Source of the DNA: Ciona savignyi
Taxonomy: Eukaryota > Chordata > Ascidiacea > Phlebobranchia > Cionidae
DNA: 64,000 nucleotides
Direction of reading: 5' to 3'
NCBI GenBank assembly: GCA_000149265.1
Contig: CH003412.1
Coordinates: forward strand, 4,236,593-4,300,592
Position 1 is the stretch's first letter. Every line of letters starts with the position of its first letter. This document shows, in pieces, positions 1 to 15,000 of this stretch. The notes under the pieces are model-generated. The model was not told the origin of the DNA. It saw only the letters and a program-made list of their open reading frames with translations, and did no database searches. Made by a program: the position numbers and the translations under genes.

Positions 1-3000
1 CTTGCACCTGCAACGGCACTGCAGACGTAGCCTATTTTACAGCAATGTCCTTTGGAAGAGATGCTAGCTTTGAACCAATCAAAGAGACTATAACACAGTC
101 TCTCTAAACCAATCACAAACGACGACTTTCAAATTCAAATTCATTTCCCTCCAATTTTAAGGCGAATATGTGAAAATACTATAAACATCATATTTAATAT
201 AAATGTTACACTAAACTAATAGATAAATCCGCGAGGCTTAGCGTTGTACTGGCAAAGTGACTGATCGAAAGAGAGCGAAAACTGTTCTCCTGTAAACAGT
301 TGGTATTTTATACTTATTTTTAAAAAAATAAATAAAATAAATTAAAAAGCACATCATGTCACAAAACAAGTAAGCTAGGCCTATACGACAACGATAGAAA
401 AAAACGGCCGGAATATAAGGTCCGTAGACAATCAATCGCAATCTTCGCTAACGTCGAAGTCAAACATTGAATAAAAATCAGAGTATTTGAATATTTTAAG
501 AAAAACTTTTCTCAGAGTATACCCAAATAATCATCGAGGGCCCTTCCATGATAAGTTATCATAGATGTATCAGTGGCACAACCTAAGATAACGCGCTGAA
601 ATATCCTAGTTTAATCGTTGCATGGCCATGTCTTGGATTAATCAAAGATAACTCGTCCGGTTCAGTATATGGCCCGGGGATAAGTCGAAGATAATTTCTG
701 ACTGGGCGAATGGTTGTATTCGTACCTTTGGGTGTAGTAATTAATTTCAAGAAAATTTTCCTTACTTTCCCCAAAGTAAAATCGCGTACCGGCATGTATA
801 CAGCTTACTTGGAAGAAGATGCCCAATCCGGGTAATAAGAAATGAAAAGATTATCCCAAGTTCTACATCTAGAACACATCACAAGTTCTAGATTTAGACA
901 CACTGACTTTTTTCACCGTAATCCCCCAAGCTTAAAATCGGTAACCGAAATAGTTTTTGTAACAATCGTTTAGAACAGAACCTGATGTAAAATCGGGTTG
1001 CAGCTTCTAAGTTACCTAACATAGACTACATGAGCACAAATATGAATTGGATTAGTAGCATCAGGGGAATTTCCGACAATTCCCAAAACGTAATGCGCCC
1101 GATCAATTTTATTCATCAATGGAATATAAAACAAACAAATCACCATTGTCAGTTAATACGTATCATTGATCTTTGAAGTATATAAGCTAATAGTCCTGCG
1201 GTTCCTATTGTTTATTGGCGGGGAAGAAAACTTATATTGTGTTTCACCCAGCTGTTTTTAATAATAGGTTATATAGCTAACTGACACGTTGATAATTTGC
1301 AATGATCATTAGTTTTTACAAAACTCGGCGGGGGGGTGGGGTCCCGATGGACAAGTTGTTAGTTAGCTATTTATTTTTGTTTTATTGTGGTGAGCCAACG
1401 ACATCAGTAATTCCTTTAAAATACGCCGTGTGTATGATATAACAAAAATGATTACATATTTAGAACTCTCCTGCTTTTATAAATGTATACGGTGTAGAGT
1501 CCAATTGGGTTTTACAAAGGGGGGTGCTTAACACGTGGTTCAAACTCTCTCGTTTATGCTGTAATCTAGTCAATGACTTGCATGGCATTTCTGCATAATT
1601 AATCAACGTCAGTTCTGTTGCAAGGACGGTGGGCCGTGCTGGCTTAAAAGGATAAAGTTTGTTTTGTCGACTCACCGTGGTTACTGGGTCGCAGCTTTTG
1701 ACTTTAGACATCTTTAAATGTCAAAGATATGCATTAAGTGATATTGTTAATTTGTTGCAATTCTGTTGGGCCATGTAAATAATAACGATCTCGTTTAATT
1801 GAAGCAAATTGTAACATGGAAAAAAATACCAAACTGCGCTACCACAAAATGATAAACACGTAAAGTATTTTATATTTATTTGGTGTTGTTGCATAATTAA
1901 ATGTGAATTAACTAAATGTAAATAAACGAATACCTGGAAAATACATTAAATATTAATTTTGCGGTAATAATTAATGTTCTTTCCTATGTGTCGCCATATA
2001 AAAGATGGTGAAAATAGAGATATTCTCGGCATTGTAATACATGTACCGTGTAAGCGTAGTGTAAGAGTAACAAAACATAAACAAAGCCTTGCTGTGTTTT
2101 AAAGAAAACGATCTTAAAAAAATACAATCTGGACAAATTGAACTTTCAAATTACAAATATAGTGACCAAAGGTTTACTGACATAAAGCTCCGCTAATAGG
2201 GCGTTTTACCATCCTAGTGGTACGCTGGCACCCTTGTGGGTATAAGCGATCAGCAAATAATAAAAATGCATGATTATTAATATTCGAGTATCGATTCCAT
2301 CATCGCTTTGATAGATTTGGGTGCATAAGCTTACTGGTAGTTTAAGGTTTATTTTCCCTAGGATTTTGCGACACCGTAACTAATATTAATTTGCTTGTAT
2401 AGTTGACTTTATGAAATTTAATTTAAAGTATATGTGGCGATACATAGAGCATCGTTAACTATGAAATAATTGAAATGTTTTGACTCATTGAAGAAAACCC
2501 GGCGGGTTCAATAAGTTAAGTGGATAAGAGGTGATGATAGGCATGTCTTAGACAATTAAACGGAATTCACCCTGTGTGTCTATTAAGCGCATTCGTTCTG
2601 AACTCGACAAATCTCCCGAGGTTTCCTGATCAAACGCTTTTAATGCCTTGTGTACAACCGCCTCTCCCGACGAACTGCACAAAAAATATTTTAACGATGC
2701 CATCCCAACTGCCCCCCGCGAAGACGTCATATCACAATGATTCGTGTCCAAGATACGTGCAAGTATGATATTGGTGCAAATGAGAAAACTTTTACCGTGT
2801 GTATAACCCTCCCTTTTTAAGAGAGAATTGATCTACCTACATGAGCTGGCTAAGTTACGGTACTTCACACACGGCACACCGGGCCAGGATACGTATCAAA
2901 TTTAAAGAAAAACATGGTTTAATTGGCGTTGCATTAATTTTTTATAACTGAGTGTGCTGTTTAACTTTTTCGATCATGCTCACATGCTCACCCGTCGTCA

Positions 3001-6000
3001 AAATACAGCGCTAACCGTAAAGTGTGTGGATCTTTATAGTACAGTCTTTACTTAATTCAGCGCGTATATGACATTTGCCAGACAAATGCAATTCAAAACC
3101 GTGCAGTATATCATCTTAGCACCGAGGTCAAATTTAAAATAGAGTTTGCCATTGCATAGTGGGTTAACGGAAATTGGATTGCAAATGTCAGACCTATGAT
3201 GCAAGCATGCGTATTAGAATCGTATACTCATTGGACGAGCTGAATTTCGTTATTTAAATAAACGCAAGATTAAAAAGTTAAAGACTTTCTGGGGTTGAAA
3301 ACCGGCTTTGCTAAATGAATCGTTCTTTCCAAAGAAACGACTAATGTAACTGCGTCATGGCTTCCCGCAGCATAGGGCATTCGCAACCTAATAGGATATA
3401 GTTCAATTATGACTGTATACAAAATTCCCTTGTCGCGGAGATACACGTCACACATCTATTGCGTGATTGGTGTCTCAACATATACATATATTTAAACTTC
3501 AAGCTCTAGCACTAGAGCTTAGACATTTAGTCGATTTTCGTGAGCAGCTAATTTAACAAGTAGACAGAATAGTTTTTATAAGAGTGAATACAGACTGCTA
3601 GGGAGAAATCTAATATAATTTGAAACATTATCAGTTTCTGTGGTATGTAAATAACTCGCCGATGTTTGTTAGCTATACTGTCATTCTATAGAGACAATAC
3701 TCTTTTCACGTGTGTTTTAACAACGCAACAACCTGTTATTGCGTTTAACTTACATTCCGACACTTTATTTTATAAATGATAGGGTTAAGAAATGTTTATA
3801 AATCCTGAATATTTAGGCGTTTTCAGTTGGAAAATTTTTAAGACTGCTTTTTTATTATCACGATAGGCGAAGGCCATTCAATCGATTTTATTTTGTTGTT
3901 CAAACACACGTTTAAATTTTAACCTGCTGTTTCGAATTCTACTTCGCCTTCCAAATGTTTACAGGCTACATTAAATAAGTATTCTTTTAAAATGTAGATT
4001 AAATAATTAATGTGAAATCTAAAAACTAGGAGTTACTTATTATTAGGGAGAGAGGTATGAAGGAAACTTTCGAAGGGAAAATTTTGCGATTTTCTTTTTT
4101 CGTTAAATACACGTTTTTGCTCGTCAATATCGTTTTCGTAGTTTATATTGCACCGTCCGTTGCATATTTTTTCATTTGGGAGGTACTGCTCAGTTTATTG
4201 AGAAACAGTTACATGGCGTATGTTGTATTATTACCGGTGGTCCCACTTAAATTGAAAATAGGACAATGTAAAATAACATAACAAAGCGGCCGAAGTAACA
4301 AGCAGGTTTAAAGTATATCATTCCTACTGGAAAATAAGAATCCTGTGTTAAATTTCCTAGGTCAGATTAAAAGCTTTACTTGCCAACAAACATTGACGGA
4401 GAAGAATTCGAGTTTTCAATGTACTTCGCATATCGTCTTTCGTGTACATAAATATCAATGGATAGTTTCAAGAATGAGTGTAAAAGCTTTTAGCTGTATC
4501 GGGATATTGGTATAAATTCTACGAGATTGAGCTAGTACTGGGGAAGTACTATAATTTATACTTAGCACTTTAATTTATATTACGATGTAAGCATTGGTAA
4601 CGCCGAGGTCTATAAGCAAACAAGTTTACAAAACATTGAACTATAGAATCTAATTAAAGTTAGACCTCCTAAAGTAGCCTTAAAGTGCAGATATTTTCGT
4701 GAAAACTTCCAGAGTACCAATATAACCCATGTTTGCATTTTATTATGAATAATAACGTGGTACTTGAAAGAACTGCGATCCTATCATTGCATGACATCAT
4801 GATCAATAAGCCACATGGCCGAGAGCCTTCTAGTTTCCATTAAGGACACGACAGCGAACATTGCTCTTTACGCGTGTCTGATTTTTTTATCCATACATTT
4901 TCATGGAGGCTATTTAATAATTGAAATTTTTACAGAACGGTATAAAAGGCAATAAATATGCTTTATTTTATGTATTAATATACTTGGATGATTTTTAATA
5001 GAATAAATGTTAAACGGAGTTGACATAATTTTTGTTTGTTTTTACTGTGCCTTAATTCTACGACAATGGATATTTCATCAATCCGAGAACGGCTTTGCTC
5101 GGTAAGAATTTAACAAACATTTATTTAATATGCTATCTGTGTTCAAGCAATTGGAAACAATCCAATATTTACTCCTGGTCTGCTTTAATTAAGTAATGAT
5201 TCATACACATTCACAAAAAAGGCTTGAAAATTAATATACCATGTCGCGCCTCACGTTGTTGATGAGATATACCGAGCGTTTCATTAAACACCTATGATGC
5301 ATGAATAACGAGAAGGTCCCAAGGCACATCCGTTCTTAATTATCTTGGATGTTATGTACCTCTGCGACACAGTTGGTTACAATAATACTGAGGCCGAAAT
5401 TTTAATGTTTCCACAGCTGCATCACGATTTAACGATGCTATATACTATATAGTCAGAGAGAGTGCAAAAGCTGGCAGTTTTTATTATTATAGTTGTCTGT
5501 TTCTTAAGAGCACAGCGTACTAATTTCAAAATCGGCTGTGGAAAATATGGAAATTCCGTGTTTTCTATTACGTGACACTTAGGCTTTGTGAGTGTGTACT
5601 GAACCTAAAATACCATAAGTACTTATTCACACCAGCTATACTTGATCACTGTAAATACCTGTAAAATGACTAGATTCAAATTTAACCTTGATTCTAGTAT
5701 GGACCTCCCAAACTTAAATATAATGTGTTGATTATCTTATTTATCTTTATCCCACCTTTTATAGTTTTCCCCTTATAATAACCAATAAATATGTATATGC
5801 AACAAGTAATAAAAAAAGAAGAAATGGCCACGTTATGCATTTCAAGAAAAACAATATGCATAATATTTAAATGGAGTTAAAAAAGGGGACGCGGTCAATA
5901 TTGATAAAATGCAAAATTAATTTTAAAAAAAGTATGTGTATATATGTAAAACATTTATATCACGTACCCTACATGTACAGTACTAAACTGTTAATTGATT

Positions 6001-6995
6001 TTTACACTACATATATTTCAAGGGATTATGCAATCAATGCCAACGGTACATGTTTTAAACCTACTTAGAATTCATTTGTATTAAAGTTAATGACCTATCC
6101 TAATACCGTTGTGCATTACCTACGTAAATTCCACTTTAAAGAACAATGCGTATTGTGTAAACATTTCAAGAACAATTTATATTACTTTCGAGGCGTGCTG
6201 CTTTAAGGAATGCATTTTAGGTAGAGGTTCCAGTCAACAATATACCTATTAGTCAAGTTCGTATATTAGTTATGCTCTACAGATTTCTTATTCATGCAAA
6301 TTGGTTCTGACAAACTTTAGTTATGTATAACAGCCTATAGATTGGAAAATAATAATACGTACAGAATCAGAAAAATCTGAATCTGGTGTAACGCTAGTAT
6401 CGCTCAGCTGCTAAATTACATTCTTAACTATAATATTGTTGTTTTACAAGTAAGTGATGTGCCAGCTTTAAGGTTAAGTTTTGTCAACTCCGTTAATAAT
6501 AGATCTTGTAACTAAACTTAAAGTATCGCCATGTAGGTCTGGGCAAGAAATAAAAATTGTAACTTTCAAACAATAACATTTAAACGCTGTGAAAATTATT
6601 TATTAATATCTATTTTACGTCTAAATACCAAACCACATATTTCACAGAATGTAAAACTTTGTAACCTAGATCTCCACGTGACTGAAATAACGTGCAGTAT
6701 GTTTTTATTTACAAATGGTAGAGAGAATGAGTTGGGACTGTGATTTATTTGCGACATGATTATTTTACTATGTTTGTTACATTTGCTTGCAAGAATATGT
6801 GAGAGAGTACAAACATTGTGATTTTTTAGGTTTTCCGTGGCGCCAATTTGTTCGCGTCGAGGGGACCACGACACGAACAAAAAGTTTACTTAAAAGATCG
6901 AAAACGGATTGAAAAGTATCTTCAAACGCTGAAAGAAGAGGAGAACACTGAAAAGAAACAAAGAACACATCGGCCAGTTTTACACACTTTGGTAG
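1..6995. other. Intergenic, no gene recognised
   Basis: AT-rich sequence with only short chance reading frames (under 100 codons) and no recognisable protein family, RNA gene or repeat. It is the 5' flank of the sodium channel gene and may hold its promoter and enhancers, but I cannot point to a specific element. Confidence 0.6.
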
Positions 6996-7226
6996 GTTAG
7001 GATAGGATATTTATGTTTGTCCCGTGAATGTACAGGAGGTATTGCAGTGCGTTGTATATGATAAACACGTATCTTCGATTTGGTAGAGCCGATTAATCTG
7101 CTGGGTTCAGGCAATGTCCATTAAGTGCCTTGCCCAAGTACACGACCGACTAGCTAGCGACCAGTTTGAACCTGCAACGTTTCGATTGAAAGGCGTCGCA
7201 TTAAACCAACAGACTAACCGGTCGGA
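6996..7226 (-). mobile_element. tRNA-derived SINE, internally deleted
   Basis: Reverse-orientation copy. It begins with the complement of the TATCC-repeat tail (ggataggatattt) and ends with the complement of the tRNA-like head. The segment between the tail and the ttgcagtg motif is shorter than in full copies. It lies just upstream of the first sodium channel coding exon and is the only copy left of 24 kb. Confidence 0.8.
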
Positions 7227-7419
7227 AGTTATTTTATTTACTAAAGCAATCTTTACAGACTGTACAAGTTGCAAAAATTTAACATTTTTTCTTGACATAT
7301 CGGTTAAGGTTTAAGTATCAAAAAAATATGTTGTAGTGATATAAGTCAACCGTTACTTTGAATCCTGGAATTATAGAACGACTATTACATGAATATTAAA
7401 ATTCGATGAAAAGAGCCAA

Positions 7420-10400
7420 ATGACAATACCTGATTTAACTGATGAATATACTATTACAAAACAGGATTTACCACAAAGATTTGCTGACAACGAGAGGAGA
7501 GGCTCAAATTTCGGCAACCGAAGCGTTTCATTTATTTGTCCGGAGAGTGGCGACAGAGAGCCATCCATTGAAACTTCGTCTCAAAATCAGACATCAACCA
7601 ATATGCCACTGAGACTTAGTCGAAAACGTAGAGGTAAGATTGGCTTTTTGTTTGATTGTCTCTACACCACATTCGTGTCTTTAATTTTTAACTTGATGAC
7701 ATTTTGTCCCCGACATATGTTAGCTGCCAACCGCACCACGGCCATTATTGCTTTAGGCCAAGTGTAACTCCAACGCAACTTATCTTACATATAATCGGCC
7801 CTTCAGTGTATCTATATATGCCCTTTTTAATTTGCTGTGATAGTTTGTCAATGAACTAAATATTGAAGCTGTATAAAATCAGAAAATACTACATTTTCAC
7901 TGTCGGTGTTTTTCTGAAATTAGGCATAGTTTAAAAAAGCACTGTCGGTGTATATAATAATTGCATTGTGTTACTCACTTATAAACCTAACCATGGCATG
8001 CGTCAGTGCTTTGTTAATTTGATTTGATTTCGGACCACGTTTGGATCAATCATTGTATTTTACACCTGGTAATGCTAATTTGCAGTGCCTGGGAAAATGA
8101 AACGTTTGTTTGCTTAAGTAACGCTAATTTTAGCCGAGTTATCCCTAGAGAAAAATTCTCTCAAGTTATTGATCCTTGCTTCCAGAAGTCGTTTGTAGCG
8201 TCGCCATGTCATTCGCGACTCCAATTAGAAGCGACATGCCCCAACGCCTTTGATCAATTTATCAGGTGAATGTTGGACATAGGTACGAGGCCAGCTCGTA
8301 TAGTTGCCCATCCCACAACACTGTGCTTACAACGCCGTAGCGATCGCGAACTTGGTGTTGCACGAGCCAGAAGGCACGTACATTTTCAATGTTTCGCAAT
8401 ATGCGAGCGGCGCAGTGGTGGACAGACCTCGAGTATACCTGTCATCTATTTCGAGTATGGTTTGTTTGGTAATCGTATGCCGACGCATTCCGTGGTTTGC
8501 ATGCCGTGACCGCGGTGACTTTCTCTTAGTCAAGTCATGGCTAAAACAGAAGGCAGTATACAGGTACTGTCAGAATAAAAATATAAGAAGGAAAAACCTG
8601 AGACAGGACAGATAGCACCATGTTGATGTAGTTTACAAATAACAAGATCTCAGGAGTTTCTACGACCAGGATTCTGCTAATTGGCAATAAGGAAATCCAA
8701 AATAATGTAAAACTATCGAGACGGCCTAGTACGAATTCGTTTATAAGCTTGACAATAGTTTTACAGCATATCCTCTGCTCATATGAGGTTAAGTTAAGCT
8801 ACCCGTGACACCGAGTATGTTTGTATAGCAACGGTACAAATGCTATGGCTATTGCGAACCCACCATACCATAGGATTTCTTTGATTTCTTCTCTAGACTT
8901 CTATCTATGGTGTTGACCGTCGACCATTACAGCAAAATCGTTTTTTAACACCCAATCGATGTGGGCAAGGTCAGCCACTGCGAGGCTAATATACAAACAT
9001 CAAATATTAATGTAAAATCCCAAGCACCCGTCTGACAAAGTGACGCTATGTATTTTTATGCCATCGCAATGCATCGTTGAAGATTCCCTGGCTAATTTTG
9101 ATCGCGGTTAAAAACCGCCGGCATCATGCCAATTACGCACGCCTTTGGCACAAGTATGGTCGTCTAAAAGCAAATTTGTGTGCGCAACAAGCCATCTACA
9201 ACACCAAAAGACTCAATTTATCGATGCATAATCAATACCTTCTAACGTGGTTAATTCAAGATGTCAATGGATCCTATTTTGACCGAATGAAATTAAAATT
9301 TTTAATAAAGTAAATATGACGACATTGAGTTTCAACTGTCCAACTATATAAATTTATTTTAAATCCTTAAAAAGATAACGAAGCTATAAATTTAGAATTA
9401 TATTGAAAAAAATGGTGTAATTGGTGGTTATCTCTATTATCCTTTAATTCCTGGATTAATGTTAAAACAAGGAATAAGTACTTAGCCAAAAGCCAAAAAC
9501 CAAAAGCCTAATTAGCACGACTTCTAAGGTAACCAGATAGATAAGAAACCTAAAGATCTGTAGATTGTAACCTAAGCTCTTGGAAGAAATCCCAACACAC
9601 GTCTCATTTATTAACTTCATTTCGTCAATCAGTCATGTCAGGAGAAGTTCGCAATCGACCTGTGTTTTCTCGGTTAATTTTTAATGTTTAATCGCTGCTC
9701 TTGTTAAAGCCGGATGGGGCCACCCTGCTGGCGATCTCAACATGGCTGAAGTGATTTTTGACGCAGATTCCATGAAATATTTATTTTGATCTGGCAAGGT
9801 AGATGTAATTTTAGACCACACTGTAAATATGCAGAAGTCACGTTTAGTGGATACCTAGATACTAAGGATAATTTATTCGTTCCGTTTGACGTAAATCCGG
9901 ATTTAGTGGACTTCAGCTCAAATAATTATAAGGTACTTCGTATATTACAATAACATATTGTCAAGGAGATTTGCCGATGCATTCCTCCTTATTGGTTTAC
10001 ACAATCAAGGAATATGCTCTGTGAAATATTAACTGCTGTATTATTCATGTGATGTTTGAAATCCATCCTAAGAGCTGCCTTTATTAAATATCGCAATTTC
10101 GACAGTTTTGCATGGTTAATCTCTAGGAAGTCCATTGAATTTGAACAAATTGAAATCCATAAACATGAAACATGCTCCTTCGCACAGTCAATAGCTTCAC
10201 GAATACCTTTTTTATTTAAGTGCTTATGTTACTGCGATATTAGATTGTTAGCTTTGCTCGACATACACTTTGCAGGAAGAGCTTGTTCCTACAAGTCCAA
10301 GGTCGCGCATCGATTTTTTGCTTAAGTTGTTTTTATAATCAGATTTACCTTTTCTGTGCTTCCGCTAATGTTGTTCATTTTTTTAAATTACCTAGCATCA

Positions 10401-12097
10401 ACGAAAAAAATTAGGTAGCTGAAATCAGTGACAAGTAAGACATATTTATATATATGGACAGAAAGTGAATGGTTGAATAGTTTTACTGATCCGCAAGAAC
10501 AATGGTTATTCAAGGAACGCGTCGCATTCAAGAATATCCTATATGGAAATTAGATCTTCTAATTAACTTTGTGTTTGGTGAGTATCCTTCGCTATATTTT
10601 ATTAACAAATTCTACCACAGCAAAAAAGAATTGTTTGTCGATCTAAAAACAGTCGTAAGTGGGCAGTGTTGAGTTGTGGTCTGGACCTTGTACAAAAGAC
10701 AAAACGCAAACATTAATCTTAACTCCATAATTCTTACGCAAACTTCGCTATACATCTAATAATAAGGTGACTTCAATTTAAAAAAGACAGAATTCTGTCA
10801 GTAATTTTTGAGTGGAAGGTAATTATTAGAAAATCAACAAAAAATTTCAAGTCCAACTTAAATCATAAAAAGCTTAATATCCTTTTTCTGGTTGGTTTTC
10901 TAGCTGTCACAATTAATTGAGCCAAAATACTTAGCTCGTGAAGACTTTAAATCAATGCAATAAACGTTTGTCAATACATGAAATCAATCCCGCTCGGAAG
11001 GATTTCACACCTCCAATGTAAATTAATTATTAAATTCAAACTGATGTAAGCTTTATTGCTTTACTGTTTTAATGAATGACTCAAACTACAGTTGTAATAA
11101 GTGTTTTAAGTCAAAGTGGGTCCTCATTGTCGGATTTTAGCGCTTATCGCACTATGTGTGTTTAAAAAGCGAGTCATTTTGACCAACGCAATTTGGCATA
11201 TATTGTATAAACATTATACCGCAAGCCGATCTAATCAGGTAAATACGCACTACTTTCTAAACGCATGCCTGGCAAGTAACCTTGTGCATTTATATTGTTT
11301 ATGGCGTCGACAAAAGAGACATGATAAAGTTGTTTGGGAAATGTTAAATCGTATTGCAATTTGCACTTTGGTAGGTTATTGAGTTTTAACTTTTAAAACA
11401 ACCAAAAAATACTGGTTTAACAAACTATGTTTATTAGCTAACAAATTTTGCAATTCTTAAGGTAAGTCAGCATAACACAGGGCAAAGCTCAAATCTTGAA
11501 AGGTACCGGCAAGTCAAGGCGCAGACCTTTAATGGTAAAATTTATCACGTCTGATAAAACGACCGAAATGCGACTGCTTATTTTAGCGTAGTCAACGTGT
11601 TTCTCAAGTAACGATCGAATCAAAGTCAAGTCTTTTGAAAACTTTTTGAATCTAGTCATTACCTGCTAAAATTAATCGGATTATGGTAGCTTACTTACTA
11701 GTTTTCATGTGTGCATTGTATCTACTTAAACTGGTGAAATTATATGACCAGTTTTAGTCGGCCATTTCTTAAACTACTTATGTTTGCTTTTATAAATTTC
11801 GTATATGAATATACCCATATAATAAACAGTGACGAGCTGATATTGTTGAAAACACATTGATTTTACATTGTTTTCGCAGTTGGCGATCGGAGGAATGCAC
11901 TCGGGAGGGAATCGCACAGAAAATCGCTGATGAAAGGAATCCTTAGTGTGGCGAGTGGGGGAGGGACGCCCCCTGTTTCGGAACTAAAAGAGGGGAAACT
12001 ACTCCCAGGATATTTGGGAAGAGACAACGAAACATACCTATTTCCCGATTGTGCGGGGAAGCCCCTTGAGGACCCCGATGAATTCTACGAGGAGAAG
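7420..12097 (+). CDS. SCN: Sodium channel cytoplasmic N terminus (exons 1-2)
   Basis: Exon 1 (7420-7633) encodes a polar segment ending in a basic SRKRR stretch. Exon 2 (11880-12097) ends in [12 protein letters not shown], matching the PLED-D-YY box that precedes the conserved T-F/Y-I-V-x-N start of the Nav membrane region. The exons join with one base from exon 1 and two from exon 2. Exon 2 is secure. Exon 1 rests on an open frame, a good donor (gtaaga) and phase match rather than homology, so another 5' exon is possible. Confidence 0.7.
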
Positions 12098-15000
12098 GTA
12101 TGTTTTTAAATAATTGTATTTCTCTTATTTGTAAAGCACTTTGATATACAATAGGATCCAAATTTGTATCCACATGGTGGGACAACGAAACGTTTTATTG
12201 TCGTTGTATTACCTCATGCCCAGAGTAGGACTGCCAGAGATATACAGTGTAGTATATACTGGATGACATAATTTTAGTTCGATCCTTTTAAACAAACGGT
12301 ATCAACTCAAAGTTCGTTGCGTGCCTTGCCACGGACCTATCTGCGCAAAAAGTGGTAAGGGTAAAAATCGAATCCAACACCCACATAGTCATATGCTTCG
12401 TCGTGACCCCACGCGGTAGGACCAACATTGCAAGACTCCACCGAGACTTGGCTGATATCCGTGAAAATGTACATTACACCGAACCTGTTTGCTCTTTGCT
12501 CCTTATATGCATTGCACACTGACGAAATCGATTTTAATTATCAGCTTTGCTAAAGGAGGTATTCAACCAATTATTCTCCCTATCTCCCCACTGCAAACTG
12601 ACCTCGCACAAATAAGTGTCCTTCAAATCTGACACAAGAAATTTTAGTGTTTTTAGCAATTTAAAATTAAAGCTTAAATCCGCAGCCTAAACTTAAAACC
12701 CTTTATTTATTGGTAATACGCCATCTGAACCTGAAACGAGTTAAACCTAAAGTTGTTGTTTTTCGTTAAAGAAAGAGACAGTTAATGTTTTTAAGTTATT
12801 TAGATTATAAAAGGTTAGAAGTCTATAACAATCAGACCATTTAGCAATTTTATGTATTTATCAATTTGTTGTTGATCAGTTTAGTTACGGTTTCCAAGTC
12901 AGACTTTTTTAAATATATCTTTCATCTGAGTTTTCTTTTGTTTTGCTACGGTTATCATGCATGAAATGGGTATTAGTTCCATAAACAATTAAAAACAGGC
13001 CGCGTATCGAAAACCGGTGTAATGCCTTTTCCATTTTTAGTCGAGCTTGTACCTTTGCCAATTAGTTTCGCCTCAGGCAGGCAAAATTACTTCGCCCCAG
13101 CCGCCACGAAAACGTCTACAGATTCCAGATAAGATGCCGTTCGGTTCACTGGACGGTGGTTCGAAATCGCAAACACGCGGCGTGGGAGTTTAACCCGTGC
13201 AATGGCACCCATTGGATTTATATTTCTCAACACCAAAATTGTTTGCTTTGGGCGGTACAATTTAAGTAAAAAGATTTTAGTCAATAAATAATACAATGTG
13301 GGCCTGACCAAGCTTTTTTTAAATAACGGAGAATTTCTCCAGTGTCATAACCGGAACGTTCCGTCTTTTTGAGTTTAATTATGAGCCGTGAGTTTGCCAC
13401 TTACATCCCGCTAAATGTCTGCTGTTGCTACATTAGCAAATCACTAATGGGTGATGGGTGGGGCGAATCGTCTCTGGTCATCTAAGGCTGCCTCTTACAC
13501 TTTCACTCGTGCGACAAAGTCATCACTTGCCACCCGGCGATAGAAAGTCAACCTTGGGCGTACTGGAAAAATTCTCTTCCGTAAATAGTAGCTCTTGAAT
13601 TGTGACGTAAGGTCTAATTTATATTGTTGTATTACCGGCTCGAAAGGGGCTAAATTTCGCAACATTAGTGAGTAGGGCCATTTTTCATACGTTATTTAGT
13701 CCGCAATGCCCAGCTGACCTGTAGCAGACACTTAATTTTTAATCGCAAATATCCAGATGCTATTAAGTGGTTTCGCGTGTTAATCTATAGTTTATGCATT
13801 TGTGCACAAACCACAACTTTAAAGTCGAAAACGATTGTGGCGCAGTTAGATTCTGAAAACATTAGTTTTGTCCTAACTTAGCAGTAAAACCGATAGTTCA
13901 CAAAAGCAATTACGAAAAAGTAATGCTATTAGTATAGCCTTACGTTGCAATATAAAAAGAAATACCAGTTGAGTATGTAAAAGGATTGTAGATTTGTGAT
14001 TGTAAATAGATGGATTTTTTTTATGTTTATCAGCATGCTAAATATAACTACACGAACAAACACCTTAGGCGATTCAAATTACACTTCATTTCTGTTAAAC
14101 ATCTTGTCAATGGATGAATGTTATGGCGCATGTTTGGTCGTACTGCGATAGGCTTATGGTTAAGGCAGTGTATGTAAACTGAAGGTCTCATCCATGTAAG
14201 GGTAACTTAAACGATGATTCAAACTCTTCTTATTCATTTTCATTATTTAATTTAGTAAAATTTAGTATACGCGGTTTGCCAATACATTTTCTAAATATAT
14301 ACCCACTATCATGATAATATTTTGTCTGTTTGTTTTTAAAAATGTCACTGTAATCTTGATAAATGGCAAGATGTAACCCCTTGGTGTAGTTTTACGAAAT
14401 CGAAACGAGTCCAGCACAAGGCTGTCGGTTATAATCGATCTAAATCCTAACGCCTAATCGCCGGATTATCCGAATTAGATTAATGACTTCCCTTTCGCAT
14501 TGTTTCCTACACAAAAATGCTGTTGAATAGCAACACCCGGTGCGTTTGAGGTTGTTTTGTAGCATTACAATTACGGCAGTGGTTTTGTGGCGTTAGCTGA
14601 TTTAACCTTCGAACCTGCTACCAAAACTTATTCTGTTCCCATAACATGATTAATGGCGAAAATCATAACAATCGGCCCCTGTATTGAAGGTATGTTTATA
14701 TGGGCAGACCGAAATTAATTTTGCGTTTCTCTCTAATTCGCATCGGTGCGGTGTGCTTTGACAGTTTTCTCCCACCCTGTCGTTTCATGTCTTTAATTTC
14801 GCACCAAGGTTCACCGACTTTTCGGTTTTTATGCCCTGCGCCCCTATAAAATTTGCGGAACCAAGGTCACGGTCTAAGACAATGTTAGTTTAATCTCACA
14901 CGTAGTCTTGAGTACCGGTAGCAAAAACATCGCTCTACAGTGAACAATTTATATCTAATGTGGTTCTCCATGCTGAAGTCGAGGCCGTGTAACGTGACGG

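Noticed and set aside
4057..4281. 74-codon hydrophobic plus-strand open frame
   Set aside because: No recognisable family, isolated, and composition is what AT-rich DNA gives by chance (Phe, Leu, Val, Ile). No splice or promoter context supports it.
8024..8615. Overlapping open frames in a less AT-rich stretch of intron 1
   Set aside because: Three frames and the opposite strand are open over the same DNA, none resembles a protein family, and no phase-compatible splice sites tie it to the channel. Better viewed as a possible regulatory stretch.
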